Below are positions 46,281-58,163 of a stretch of DNA of 64,000 nt, piece after piece. A program made the position numbers and the translations under genes. The stretch's first letter is position 1. Each line of letters starts with the position of its first letter. The DNA lies in NCBI GenBank assembly GCA_026120185.1, contig JANUWF010002285.1, positions 868,001 to 932,000 on the forward strand, given 5' to 3'. This DNA is from Voacanga thouarsii (taxonomy: Eukaryota > Streptophyta > Magnoliopsida > Gentianales > Apocynaceae). The notes beneath the pieces were generated by a model. That model was not told the DNA's origin and made no database searches. It saw only the letters and a program-made list of their open reading frames with translations.

Positions 46281-47672
46281 TGGTGTGTGTTTTTTAGTGT
46301 AGAAGATATTATCAACAAATAACACACTTACTCAAGTTTTAATTAAAATGCCAACCACTAAAACCACACACACAGGTAAGTATACCCATCGTATAGTATA
46401 GGAAATAGCAAGTATCGAATTCACGAGAACTTAGGCTCCCACCTTACTTTACCCAAATCTTTATTGTTTAGCCAATAAAATAAGAAGCAAATAAAAAGAA
46501 AAATACATAAAGATAAAAATAAATATAACTCAAGGATGCAATTTCATGTAACTAGACAATTATCTTGAAAACATAAGATTTAATGAAATAGCATTCATCA
46601 CAATCAATTATAATCTTAGCATCATGAAGGATTTAATATAGACCCACTTCGTTTGCAATCCATGGAATCACTATCTTCTGGTTAAATTAGTGAACATATT
46701 CTGTCTTGGCTAACTTATCCAAAAGATGCATTAAAATCAATCCTCATATAAACTCCTATATTCTCAGTGATTTAAAACATGAAATTAATCAATGAATCCA
46801 TATTCTAGCAATTATTATCCAACCTTTGATTACCAATATTCTAAACAATTAACCCATTTTTCAAGCAAATTAAGAGATAATGAATATGAAATTAATTAAT
46901 TGAAGTAATTACCAACCTCTTTTTCAAGCAAGTTAATAACAAAAATCAATCAACCAACTCCATAAGAAAAATAAGAAATCATATACCAAGAACAATAATC
47001 AATTAATCAAAAGGCTTAATTAACTCAATAAATCATGATCTCCAAAATAATATCCAATTACAATCAAAATATTAAGCACATCATTATTCTAGAAAAGTAA
47101 ACAATGGATAAAAGGTAGAGCTCATAGACAAGCCCTTCTTCTTCTCTTGAAAACCTTCTTTGAACAATGCTCATTTGAGTAGTGATTGAGTAGCTAGCTT
47201 GGATCCTTCAAATCACACACTTCTTATGTTTTTCTTATATTTATAAGCCTCATTGATACTAACATTCATTGCTTGAGATGTCTAATTTGAGTAGAATTCA
47301 GAAAATACCAAAATCCTTTGAAAAATACCAAATTCGCGCACAACTGCCTTTGGCCAGAGTGGACCTGGCGCCGGGTCAGTTTGACCCACCTAGTGCTGGG
47401 AATACTCTATTATTTTTCTCAAATTTACTCTGTTTTTGCTGTTTGACTAGAATGGACTCGGCACCTGGTCCCTTAGCTGGGCTTGGCATTAGGTTTGTTC
47501 TGGAATTGTTCACCTTTCGCTCGAAATCAACTTAAATCTGCACAAATTTATCAAAAACACTTTTCACAAGCAAAATGTCAAATATGAAGGAATGTGCCTA
47601 GTTATTACAATAAAAGTATCTCAAAATAACCTCAAATAATTAGAAAAATAATGATAATTTTAGCCCCTATCA
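46281..47672 (-). repeat. G2 5' LTR
   Basis: TGGTGTGTG (from TGATGCGTG) at 46281 and CCCCTATCA at 47672. Collinear with the left LTR after removal of B2. GC-rich blocks lie at 47360-47400 (CTGGCGCCGGGT) and 47455-47490. Confidence 0.9.
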
Positions 47673-48260
47673 GGGATATACTAATATGAATTTGCTGCCT
47701 TTGAAGTCAGTACTTAAGACACCCTATTAGATGTGGACTGGGCATAAGCCAAGTCTAAATCATCTTAAGATATGGAGCTGTCCAGCTTATGTACTGATTA
47801 AGGGAGATAAGTTAGAACCAAGATCAGAATTATGCTATTTTGTTGGGTATCCAAAAGGAACAAATAGTGGTTACTTTTATCATTCCAAAGAGCAAAAATT
47901 ACTTGTGAGTACTAATGGTAGATACTTAGAGGATGATCAAAGAACATCCACTAAAAGTTTAATAAGGTTGGTACTCAATGAAAAGTTATCTCCTGAATCG
48001 ACTTCTTTTAACCCGATTATAGAACAAGAAGAGGCACAGTCTTAGGAACCTATACAAATGTAGCCTCGTCGTAGTGGGAGGGTATCTAGGATTCCAGAAA
48101 GATGGACTAGAGAGGTTTTTGACATAGTCTCCGATCATCAGGAACAAAATGCTACTAAATACAAGGAGGCTATTATTGATGCCGATGCAAACCTATGGCA
48201 TGAAGCAATGAAAGTTGAGATTGAGTCTATGTACTTCAATCAGGTTTGAAATCTTGTAGC
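47673..48260 (+). pseudogene. pol: copia pol (X): integrase C-terminus to linker
   Basis: Continues the integrase of 40138-40699 after G2. It carries MNLLPLKSVLKTPY and MWTGHKPSLNHLKIWSCPAY, an open frame 47731-48045, then the RRSGRVSRIPERW linker at about 48067-48110 before reverse transcriptase. It is closely parallel to the Y copy, which is a separate element of another subfamily. A few stops are present. Confidence 0.9.
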
Positions 48261-48775
48261 TTTACCTGAAGGGATAAAACTTATTAGGTGTAAGTATATA
48301 TACAAGAGGAAGAAGGAAGCGAATGAGAAGGTGGAAACCTTCAAAGCTAGGCTTGTGGCAAAAAGATATACTCAGAAAGAGGGTGTCGACTATGAGGAAA
48401 CTTTTTTCTCAGTAGCCATGCTTACGTCTATTTATATCCTCCTTGCCATCGCATAGTATTATGACTACAAGATTTGGCAAATGGATGTCAAGACGACATT
48501 TCTAAATGGCCATCTTAGTGAAGACATCTATATATCCCAACCGGAATGCTTTATTACTAAGGGTTAGGAACATATGGTTTGTAAGTTTAAGAAATCTATT
48601 TATGGATTTAAGCAGGCATCCAGGCATGGAATATTCATTTTGATAAGAGTGTAAAGTCTCAGGGTTTCATTCAAAACGAGGATGAACTATGTGTGTACAG
48701 GAAGCTAGAAGGTATAAACATGGTTTTTCTTGTACTATATGTGGATGACATTCTACTTATTAGGAATGATGAATG
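48261..48775 (+). pseudogene. pol: copia reverse transcriptase (X)
   Basis: Shows [40 protein letters not shown] and the catalytic YVDD at 48738-48749, which is intact here in contrast to Y. In-frame stops (for example in place of Gln/Trp before EHMVC) and a frameshift near 48620 disable it. Reverse transcriptase copies the element RNA to DNA in the virus-like particle. Confidence 0.9.
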
Positions 48776-49725
48776 AACACTGTCATCTACTAAGGTTTGG
48801 CTGTCTAGTCAATTCAGTATGAAGGACTTGAGAGAATCCATTTACTTTCTCAGAATTAAGCTTCTTAGAAATAGAAAGTAGAGAATGTTAGGATTATCCT
48901 AAACTATATACAGTGACAAGATACTGGCCAAATTCAACATGGACTTACGCAAAGGAGTGTTAATCCCTTGTAGATATGGATTATCTTTTTCTTCAAAGGA
49001 CTGCCCAAAATCTTAAGAAGAAAAAGATAGAATGAGTAGGATTCCCTATGCCTCAGCTATGGGAAGTCTCATGTATGCCATACTGTGCACTAGGCCAGAG
49101 ATCTCTTTTGCCGTAGGCGTAGTTAGCAGATATCAGTCAAACCCTAGGAAGGTTCATTGGTAAGCTGTAAAGCATATTCTTAAGTACCTTAAGGGAATGA
49201 GGTATTATATGTTGGTTTACAGGGCTAATAACTTGGTTCTTGCAGGATACACAGATTTAGATTTCCAGTCAAATAAGGATAAGAGAAAATCCACTAGTAG
49301 ATATGTCTTCATCTTATCTAGAGAGGCTATTTCATGGAGAAGTATGAAGTAATCTTGCATTGCTGACTCAACCATAGAAGCTAAGTATGTGGCAGCTTTG
49401 AAGGCATCCAAGAAAGCGGTTTGGCTCTGGAAGTTCCTTTTAGAACTTGGAGTTGTGCCACAGATGGACAGGCCGATTGTGATGTATTGCAACAACATTG
49501 GCGTGGTCTTGCAATTCAAAGAACTCAAGAACTATAAAAAGGGAAGCACATTGAGAGAAAGTACCACTTAATCCAGAATTTCATTCAGAGATGGAAAGTT
49601 GTGGTGGAACAGATTGCTTTGGAGAACAATCTAGCAGATCCATTCACCAAGCCTTTGGCTGAGGGAGTCTTTAAAAGATACTTAGATGCCATAAGGGTGG
49701 GCATCTATGGACTTACTTAGTTTTA
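48776..49725 (+). pseudogene. pol: copia RNase H region (X)
   Basis: Follows the reverse transcriptase: IPYASAMGSLMYAILCTRPE near 49045, YTDLDFQSNKDKRKSTSRYV near 49250, IADSTIEAKYVAALKASKKA near 49365 (the conserved Glu of EAEY is Lys), YCNNIGVVLQFKELKNYKKG to 49543, and a degraded end at the GGHL-equivalent near 49700. Catalytic Asp of YCDN is Asn. Not functional. Confidence 0.88.
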
Positions 49726-49728
49726 GAG

Positions 49729-49742
49729 TGTAAGTGGGAGAT
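49729..49742 (+). other. X polypurine tract
   Basis: TGTAAGTGGGAGAT directly before the LTR start TGTTGGGATG. Standard copia plus-strand primer. Confidence 0.85.
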
Positions 49743-52502
49743 TGTTGGGATGTTTGCCCTCTTGGACTAAGTTTCTGAGGTAATCTTGTTTTATATTAAT
49801 AAAAGTTTTATTCTTAGAAAGTATTTGCGAATTTTTTCATTAAATTTTGTGCACATTTTCATTGGAAAAGACCCATTGTGTTTAAGTAAATGGTTTATAT
49901 GAATAGAGGTCTTTCACAGTAAGGTATGAACTATTGGTTACTTAATATATAAACTATCGTTCTTAATAGAATGATGAGAATGAGAATCTCATCATGGTAA
50001 GGTTATTGTGTTATGAATTCTAAATATGGAATGGCTTACCTTTAGCCGATGAGTAGTCTTCTCATTTCATAACACAAGCGTATTTCGAATACATAGAGCT
50101 GGGATCTATAGTAGTGGTTTCCAAAAGTACTATATTGGTACAAATTCTTGGGTGGCTTTTCTTGGTGTTAGGGGTGTTTTTGTTGGCTATGTTTTCAGCT
50201 CAAACAATAGGACCCAAAACAGAGATTTTTCTTGTGACAAAAGGAGAAAGTAACCTAACAACCTACACTCTTTCAAACCCTTGAAGAACAAAGCCTCAAA
50301 GACCCTCAAGATGAGTAGAAAGTTCTATTATAATCTCACCCTAACATCCTTGAAGCAACAAAGACAAACAAGAACAAATAGAATATAGAAAATAGGCACC
50401 TAAATATTGGATTTCAAACAAACCTTAGAAGAACAAAGCAACTAAGACCCATTCAAAGAAACAATTTTGGATTATCCAAAAGTTTTATAGACTCTTACAA
50501 AAGGAGGACTAACCCTTTAGCTTGGTCTTAAACAAGATGAATAAGGAGACTAGGGCCTGTCAAGATTCTGTTCTCAAATTTGAATTAAAGTTAAGTGTAT
50601 TGTGTTTTCAAATCACTAAAGGTGCTATTTATACTATCATAACCCTAGAAAAGTAATCCCTAAGGTTTAATTATAGTTTTGGGTCATAATAAGTCTTTAC
50701 AAGCAATTAAAAGTGAGAAAAATCAGAGAAAAGCATTAAAACGCAGAACAGTCGTCGGCTGCCCACGGTGCAGGCATCACAGCCAGCGCCGGCTGTGTTA
50801 TGTCTTCGGGCGGTTGACAACGGATGGACCTGTTGTTGAGCAGAATGAGGCCGGTGCCAGTTTGGCTGCTTGGAGCCGGCGCCGGCCGTTCTCTGGTGGC
50901 CTCCTTTTTGGACGACTTTCGTCTGTCTTCGTCGCCGGCCCTTGTCCTTGCATGGCCACACCTCCCCCTCCTTTCTCTTGACCTCCATGATGAAGCGGAG
51001 TCTCATCATATTTGGTAGAAACTTAGACTACTACTGCTATAGCATGGACTTATATTCTACAGCTTGAGTATGAGTTGGTGGTTTGGTGAAGCTGGAAACA
51101 TATGCTTTGATGTACTATAGTTGAAGTTCTATTGTAGAACCAATATACTTGTTTGTTGGGTAAATGTGACTCATTAATTAAGACAAGTTTGTATAAGATA
51201 GCTTCTATACTACATTGCCCATTGTGACTGTTCGAATAATTTAAATATCCAAGGCCCTGGGGAATATGGTTTGGATGTTTGTTGTAGGGTAGCTCCTTTG
51301 GAAAGTGAAAAAAATTCCAAGAAGTCGTGGATCATAGGACTAGAAGTCTAAGGATGGTAGATGTCTTTTAGATAGGTGTTAGGATACTTCTTCCTCTTTA
51401 AATGAGCGATAATGTGTAGAGGGGTATTTTAGTTATTACACTGTAGGTCAGAGACATTGCTAACGCAATATCGTCCTTGGGGTCCATATTTCTTTATAGT
51501 GATATTAGAAAATATTTAAAATACAAAATATAACCATTTATACAGCAGGGGTATTTTAGTCGTTTTAGTAGTTAAGGCGATGTATCTTTTTGGTCCTCGG
51601 AATAGTCCATAAGTCTTAATTATTTTTGGGCTGATGAAATGGTCTCGGTTAAAGAGGATTTTATTTTTTTTAGGAAGTCTAATTTATTAGAGGACTGGAA
51701 TAAAATACAAGGTCGAGAGAAATTAAATTAAATTTATTGTCTAGTTTAATTGATTAATTAATTATTCAGGGCCTAAGCCCAAATTGAACAATTTAAAAAA
51801 TTAACCTAGGCCTAAATTAGATAAAAAGGCTTGAATAATTATCTTAGTCTATTTGAGTTAATTAATTATTTATTAGATTATTTTTATAAGCCTGAAAAAT
51901 AAATAGTTAAGGTATATTATTTATGGGCTCATCGATTCTAAGGAAAATAATAAAAATATTTTATGGCCCAGTAGCCTTGACCAAAGGGTTTTTTTTATTC
52001 ACAGAACAGAAGAGTTTAGGACTAGTTAAACGTCTTCTACTGATAACATCTGAATGATTTTAAAATCCTAGAATCTCGGTAGTCTTGTTATCAGATAAGT
52101 CGTGTGTATTGTGTATATACAAACGTGTATGAAAAAAACTACTCTGGTGTAATTTCTCTCTTGATCTCTTTTCTTCTTGACACTGCTAATTTGATAGCAA
52201 AGAGTCAGGGAGCACGAGACTATCTTCTCACTTGAATTGTTCTTACCAATAAATTTTAGATTGAGGAATATTTCGAGAACTAGAAAGCCTCGGCATTCAT
52301 ACAAGCAAGAAGAAGTAAACGGCTAGCGGGCTTTGATCCAGAAGTTTCAACAAGTAGAGTTAGAGACATTCCAATTGTTCAGTTGTCTTTCTCAGCACCA
52401 AAGAAAACATTGAAGCGTAGAGATAAAATCATAAAAATCTTCCTCTGTGTTTTGCCGCATTTTTGATTTTCCATTATGCATGCTTTGCATTTTTAAGCTT
52501 TA
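49743..52502 (+). repeat. X 3' LTR, interrupted by solo LTR D
   Basis: TGTTGGGATGTTTGCCCTC start and AAGCTTTA end (CA drifted to TA). It is collinear with 27337-29218 once 50136-51013 is removed. The TSD TCCAC follows. The frame at 52068-52304 duplicates the one at 28742-29020 in the other LTR. Confidence 0.88.
50136..51008. mobile_element. D: 873-bp LTR-like insertion, family unknown
   Basis: Starts TGGTACAAATTC and ends GTCTCATCA, with flanks TATAT (50131-50135) and TATTT (51009-51013) as a one-mismatch TSD. Removing it restores the X LTR text seen in the 5' LTR. TG...CA ends and a 5-bp TSD point to a solo LTR. Read on the minus strand it starts TGATGAGAC, like the G3 LTR start TGATGAGTGC. 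GC-rich segment 50740-50990 contains GCCGGCGCCGGCC. Frames there (50679-50981, 50707-51009, 50824-51018, 50870-51067) overlap on both strands and are GC artefacts. Confidence 0.7.
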
Positions 52503-52507
52503 TCCAC

Positions 52508-52783
52508 CACCCTAGGATGCTAGGTCTCTAGTCCAAGACAACAAAAGCGGCTTCTACATGGCCCAGGAAGGTTCTATATCCCTAGGCAGCCTTGTTTTTG
52601 TCCACTCTCTTCCATTTTTCTCTTCTTTCGTTCCTTTTCATCCTTGTTCATCTCTAGTTGATATTTTTCATTTCCTAAACAAAAATGAGGTAAAAAAGGT
52701 GTAGTGAGTATGATTTAAACAAGATTTTATCGCAATTAATGCACAATTACTTTATAAAATGTATAGGTAATGAGCACTCATCA
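52508..52783 (-). repeat. G3 5' LTR, last part
   Basis: Collinear with 1811-2075 and ending GCACTCATCA at 52783, which is the TGATGAGTGC start of the LTR on the minus strand. With 26130-27336 it makes a LTR of about 1.48 kb. Confidence 0.8.
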
Positions 52784-52988
52784 TCCGAAAAAGAAATTAT
52801 TTCTCAAGAACATAGATTGTTTACAACAATCACATTAACCATATTGAACTTTACCACCATAATTGCAACATACGATCTAATATAATAACACATATTTTGA
52901 AATCTACATTATAAATATCATGTTTTGAAATGCACATTGTGGTCTCTCATCATCCACTGATAGGACCTCGTCCCATCAACAATAATAC
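52784..52988. other. Unassigned spacer between G3 and G6
   Basis: AT-rich sequence with no frame, no repeat and no match elsewhere in the window. It is the only stretch of flanking DNA between two G elements and might be old host sequence or another repeat. Confidence 0.6.
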
Positions 52989-54221
52989 TGATGCGTAAAT
53001 TTTAGGTATAAAAAATCATCAATTTTAAATCTATCATTTAATCAAGTTTTAATTAAAACATTAATCCCAAAATACACATATGAGCAAGTATACTTATTGC
53101 AAGCATAGTATAGGAAATTGACGAGTATCGATCTTCAAAGGAACAACTATACACTAATCACTCTTCATTTATTGTTTAAATGACCTAAATAAAGTAAGAA
53201 AAGAACAAAAAGAAAAACTAAAGAAACATATACAACTTAAGGATGTAGGTCTATGCAATTTAAACAATTAGCCTGGAAAACATGACAATGAACCAATTAG
53301 TAATTCTCTTAACCAATTATCTTCTTGGCATTTTGAAGGAATATAAAGTAAAACTCAATCGTCTCACAAGTCATTATTCTACTTAGATAAATCCCACTTC
53401 ATGTCCCAATCCATGGAATCCTATATTTTGATTATATTAATAGATTTTCCAATCAAGCTAATCATAACCAAAACATGCATTAAGCTCAGTTTCTTATAAA
53501 CATGAAATTAGCTAATAACTCTTTACTCGAGGCGAAATCAACTAATCTTTGATCACTTAGTCCTACAACCTTAACTTTGCACTCAAGTCCATTAAGATTA
53601 GACAATCATGAAATCAATGCAACGAAATTCCTAACATCGTCATCTCAAATCAATTAGAAGAACTCGCAATAATGACCAATGAAATTAAGTAATCAAATAC
53701 CAAAGAGGACAAATAATTAATCAAATAACTAAATTAACACAAAATCATGAATCCCACAATAATGTTAAATTACAATAAAAATAGTAAATACATCATTGCT
53801 AAAGAAAAAGTTGACAAAGAGAAAAGAAAGCACTCATAGACAAGTCTCTTTCTTGAAGACTCCCTTTGAACAATCCTCCTTGACTTGGGTGAATTCCTCC
53901 TTCAATAAGAGAATCAAAAATTTTGCCCACTAATTACCTCTCTAAGTTGTATATCTCAAACCCTTGTGTTCTCTTATGCTTTTATATACCTCTTGGATGC
54001 CAATTTTGTGGCTGAGAAAGTTTTGGTCAAGTAGGAGTAGAAAAATACCAAAATCATTGGATAAGCTCTAATTCTGCGTATAGAATTTTCGCCTCTAGAG
54101 CCTACCTGGTGTCGGGTACCTTCGACCCACCTGGCGCCAGGTGCACTCTGTTCTCCCTATGTTTTTGCTCTATTTTTTGGCCGTCTCTCCTAGGCAGGTA
54201 GAATGGACCCGGTGCCAGGTA
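52989..54221 (-). repeat. G6 3' LTR, first part
   Basis: TGATGCGTAAATTTTAGG start, then blocks shared with G1 and G4 (ACACATATGAGCAAGTATAC). GC-rich blocks are at 54105-54150 (CCTGGCGCCAGG) and 54205-54220. It is interrupted by S3 at 54222, with the TSD AGGTA. Confidence 0.85.
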
Positions 54222-54463
54222 TGTGAAACCCCAACTAAAACCAACCCTAGAGTAAGGGGATCGGGATGCACATCATATTTTCTTGCATGAATATATATTT
54301 AAATAATTTATATGTGCATTGGAATTGTGATTTATAGTCTAGAAGGCTTAATTGTGCTTATTGAGTAGGAAGGGTAAAGTGGTAATTTTGCTTGAAGTAA
54401 AAAAAGGAAGATAACTTGAGGATTAAATAGGAAGAATATTTGGGAGAGAAAATAAGAACAAGA

Positions 54464-54526
54464 GTTGTTGTGGTTTAGTGGTTAGAGCATTGGAATTTAT
54501 TCCTAAGGTCTTGAGTTCAAATCTCA
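54464..54526 (+). ncRNA. tRNA-like segment with pol III boxes (SINE head or tRNA relic)
   Basis: TGGTTTAGTGGTTAGAGC at 54471-54488 fits a tRNA A box, and GAGTTCAAATC at 54513-54523 fits a B box with the TTCAAAT T-loop. A short D stem and a GGAA/TTCC hairpin in the anticodon position can be drawn, but the acceptor ends do not pair and the T stem has a mismatch. So it is not a normal tRNA gene. It may be the head of a tRNA-derived SINE. A SINE tail and its TSD were not identified. Confidence 0.5.
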
Positions 54527-56118
54527 TCATTTAAGTTTTAGCATGATTAAATTTTATTTTGTTTAAGGTTGGACTTTCGGCCTTTGTATTCCATAAGTAG
54601 AACTAGGAGTGTTGTCCTAGGGAAGACATGAAGGGAATGTTCTAATCCTATTCTTATGCCCTACAAGAATTCTTAAGGGATTCATGTCCTTCTACTCTCT
54701 AGCTTACCATAATCCTTTATCACTTAAGTTGTTCAATTTATCCCAAGGCCATTTTTGTTTCCAGAAAATCCAGCAAGGTTCATTAACCTTGGAATCTTGA
54801 AAATGACTCTTAGAGGATAGAGTATTGGTTGGAAATAGGGAAGGAGTTAAGAAGGGTTCCCAAGAGAATTAATTTCCATGGTTTAACCTTCAAATTCCAC
54901 TCCGTAAGTGTTCATCTTCTTCATGGTAGCAATCTAAAAGTTTTCCAGCTTCTTGGTCAGTCCAACTCTTGAAACCTTCAGCCATTTTTCTCACTCAAAT
55001 ACTACCAGAAAAATAGCCAATTTGTTTAGCTTGAAGACTGAAACCTTTGGCCAAAAATCAGACTGCACAAAGCTGTGCAAACCAGGAAAAAAAAACCTGG
55101 ACAGTTTCGTAGCTTAGCAGTCCAAAGACCAAGCTGTTTCTTCTAGCCTTCAAACCAGTAATTCATCTTTGTCTTTCCTCCATAAAGAAGGATGGAACTA
55201 GACTTAAAGAACCCTCCAATCCCCCTTCAAACCTTCTGCAAGTCGACTGGAACATTGCAAAATAAAAAACTGCACAAAAATTCCAACAAAACCTCTCGAA
55301 TAAACAACCAGAAATTCCAGCCTTACTCCCTCTTCAAGCTTTGTCCGAAAATCACTTCAACTTTCTGTGAAACTAATCTATGTCAGCCATGAACTTAACT
55401 TCTTCACCCCCTCCATTGATCTGCACGCATAAGCACCATAGCTACTCCTTAAATCACTCATTCAATCACTACAATCAAGCTTTCAATTGGAATTCAAAAT
55501 TTCAGCAAATTGCTCCATGAAAATTTCCATGGATTGACCTTCAACCAACCAGAAATTCCCTCCACCATAACACTCAAAATTTTGGCCACCCAATAGCTCT
55601 TACAAACCTCATTCATCTCAGCAAACTTCAACAAAACCAGTCGGCCATAGCAGCTCCAAGAACCTTCATCAACCGAACCACTCTTACTATATCTTCTACC
55701 TTAATTCACTCCTTAATTAATTCTTTTGAATTTCAAACAACCAGCTTTCCCTCTTTCCCCTAATCTGAAATCCAATCACAAGAATTTCTCTAACCATTCG
55801 GCCAACATCCTTCAGCAAATTTCGTCTAGCTTTTTCTCCATTCTCTCTATTTCTCTAAGAACACCAAGAACACACACCACCATTCTCTAACCCTAAGACC
55901 ACTCCAAACACCTCCAATACCTTCCAAAAACTCCAGATCACATCTACTCACCCTCTAGAGACCATTTCTGTATTTTATAACATCAAACATTGAAAACAAA
56001 ATTCTGCTATCAGATAAAAAACCAGAATTTTTCTTGAAGATTCAAGAATTCTCTCAAGGTAACCAAGAACGATTTTGATAATTCTTCTTTTCTCTTCAAT
56101 CTTTAATATAATGTACTA

Positions 56119-56122
<4 letters not shown>

Positions 56123-56156
<34 letters not shown>
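56123..56156. repeat. (TC)17 microsatellite
   Basis: Uninterrupted 34-base CT run inside S3, just downstream of the C/T-rich leader. Confidence 0.95.
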
Positions 56157-56159
<3 letters not shown>

Positions 56160-57335
56160 TGAAATGGTTGTTTCAACTATGGCCGTTGTTCTTCTTCTTT
56201 CTTGGACAAATCAAGCCTCCTACACGTGTGAACCTTCTTGGATCTTCAACAAGATTGTCATTAACCAAGTATTTCTCTTTAAACCCTCCTTAATTCTAAA
56301 ATCATGTCTCCTAGATGTTGTTAGAAAAGGATAGATGATGTTTGGGGGTTGAGTATATGCTTGTGTATGAAGGAGTTGAGATTGGAGTATGAGGATGTTT
56401 TGCCATGATTAAGTGCTGCAGTATTTCTTGTGGATCGATGCATGTTTTTCATGTCTTGAGTAAGTTGGATGGTTAAGCATGCTAGATATTATGTCACCTT
56501 TGGTAAATAGGGTTTTATGTTCTTGTATTCTTGTTGAAGCCATGAATATGATTATGCTTAGTGAAGTTTGGATTATGTGATGGCAGATATGGATTTAAGC
56601 CTTTATTCATGAATTGAATGGTTTGTTGATTGGTGTTGGAGTTTATATTCATGATTCTTGTTAGCCATAGGAAAATTATGATCATGATCTTGTTGATCCT
56701 AAACTATTTAAGTTAGTCAATTTTAATACATTGATAAAATTAATACTATATTTTTCTCAAATAATTTCGAAAACCCTAGGAAGCTTTGAGAGTTGGATTA
56801 TTAAATGAAATAGTGAGATTTTAGCCAAATAAATGATATCTTCTATTAAAAAAAATATATAAATATTATATATAGTAATAATAATAAATAAGGCCTTTTA
56901 TATAAATAATCATGATAGGTAAAATATTAATCTTATAGGTCATATATTCATAAATATTATTAAAATTTATTTATTACCTTATGATAAAAACATAATAAAA
57001 TTCACTATTAATTTTATTTACTAATTATTTTCTATCTACTAATTATTAATTGAGAGATTAGTAATAATTTATTATTTTTAAGACTTAAAACCCTTCATCA
57101 AATAAACCATAGTTTATTTATTAATAACAAAGATTATGTTTGAACCTATAACTTAGTAGTAATTATTTCACAATCCCTAGTTATTTTATTATCAAGCTAG
57201 TTTTATTTTATAAAACCCTTTTATCATCTAGCTTTTAAGCTTAGGACATTAGGGTTATGATCGTAATAAGTTGAACTAGGATTATTTATGGAAGCGAATT
57301 TGGCTTGAGTTTAATTATGGCTTGTGTTTACCCCA

Positions 57336-57400
57336 GGTGGGGTTAGGTCAGCTTTGGAAGATCTTTGAATTAGCTCAAGCAAAGGATCAGGTAAGCTCGT
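57336..57400 (+). other. Possible spliced mini-exon in S3
   Basis: TTTACCCCAG before GTGGGGTTAGG and GGATCAG before GTAAGCTCG look like an acceptor and a donor around about 55 bases. S-C has ACTTGATCAAG before GTAAGTCC at the equivalent place (5330, minus strand). Splicing inside LTR leaders is inferred, not shown. Confidence 0.3.
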
Positions 57401-58147
57401 GCATAATACTTATTTGCTGTAAAAAGGTTACTATGGCAAGCCAAACATGAAGTGTGTGAACCCTCATTTTGTAAAGGTAATTAAGGACTGTTTCCTTTCT
57501 TGTTTCAGTCAAACAAATTATTTGAAAATCATCAAGCAATTTTGCTCAAACACCAACTATTTCTAAAACCAAATTTGACACGGACTTTAGAAACCCTTAA
57601 TTTCTATTTCCAAATAAAGCAATGTTTTATCAATTTTCTCTCAAGTGGGACAATCAATGTTGAGTACTCAATAAGGGTAGGCTAGTAGTACTAGTTTTGA
57701 AGAGCAAGAGCGAGTCTTCTGGCAGGAGGCCACCTCCAGAAGATGAACTCAATTTAGAGAAGTGACAGTACTACTTAGTCATGCCGGTCCAAGCTAGCAA
57801 GTTTTAGTCATGTGGACTATGTGTTTCCAGAATGGACAACCGGTATGTTTAGGTATAGAGAAGGAGGAGTATCTTACCCGGTAGGCTATACACCTATCTT
57901 TTGTCAGTCTGCACAAAGTGTGGCATTCTGACCGTTGTATGGTCTTGGGGCCTAACGTGTGGTAACCCATGGTCGCCCTTTCGAGTGGTTGATTTTATTG
58001 TGCACATGTATGGTTTGAAAAGAGGAAAATGTCACTCATTATTTTTAATATTGTCTAATGCTTGCCAGTACATTTTCTTATGAAGTTTTTACAACTTGCA
58101 TACATGAACTGTTTTACCTGAAATACTCAAAGCACACACGGACTTAT

Positions 58148-58163
58148 TGAGATTTTTATCTCA
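58148..58163 (+). other. Conserved hairpin in S3 LTR
   Basis: TGAGAT pairs with ATCTCA around TTTT, just after GCACACACGGACTTAT. Stem bases differ from those of S1 and S-C but pairing is kept. Confidence 0.6.

Larger units (their letters stand above)
40700..47672 (-). mobile_element. G2: non-autonomous gypsy-like retrotransposon
   Basis: LTRs 40700-43617 (1,388 bases of its own after removing B2) and 46281-47672 (1,392 bases). The flanks GGAAT (40695-40699) and GGGAT (47673-47677) are a one-mismatch TSD, and the copia integrase of X reads across. The primer site is beside the right LTR and the polypurine tract beside the left, so orientation is minus. The internal region of 2.66 kb has no pol, only two short frames. 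Module order matches G1. Confidence 0.9.
27337..52502 (+). mobile_element. X: copia retrotransposon (A family) exploded by later insertions
   Basis: The parts in order are 5' LTR 27337-29218, primer site 29221, leader 29219-29913 and 37795-38881, gag from 38882, protease, integrase to 40699, then connection domain, reverse transcriptase and RNase H from 47673 to about 49725, polypurine tract, and 3' LTR from 49743. It contains Y, G2 and solo LTR D. The joining points read through, for example the leader at 29913 continues at 37795 in agreement with N1. TSD is TCTAC/TCCAC. All proteins carry stops or frameshifts. Copia order (integrase before reverse transcriptase) is clear. The lineage is probably Tork/Angela-like but was not tested. 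Confidence 0.88.

Noticed and set aside
40700..47672. The left piece of X (to 40699) and right piece (from 47673) as separate copia elements
   Set aside because: The integrase reading frame and the TSD-like flanks match across G2, so a single interrupted element is simpler.
50679..51067. Four overlapping frames on both strands in the GC-rich block of D
   Set aside because: Overlap on both strands in a GC-rich block makes chance the best explanation. No domain or homologous frame elsewhere.
54464..54526. A normal tRNA gene
   Set aside because: The acceptor ends do not pair and the T stem has a mismatch. Only the A and B boxes are convincing, so it is listed as tRNA-like.
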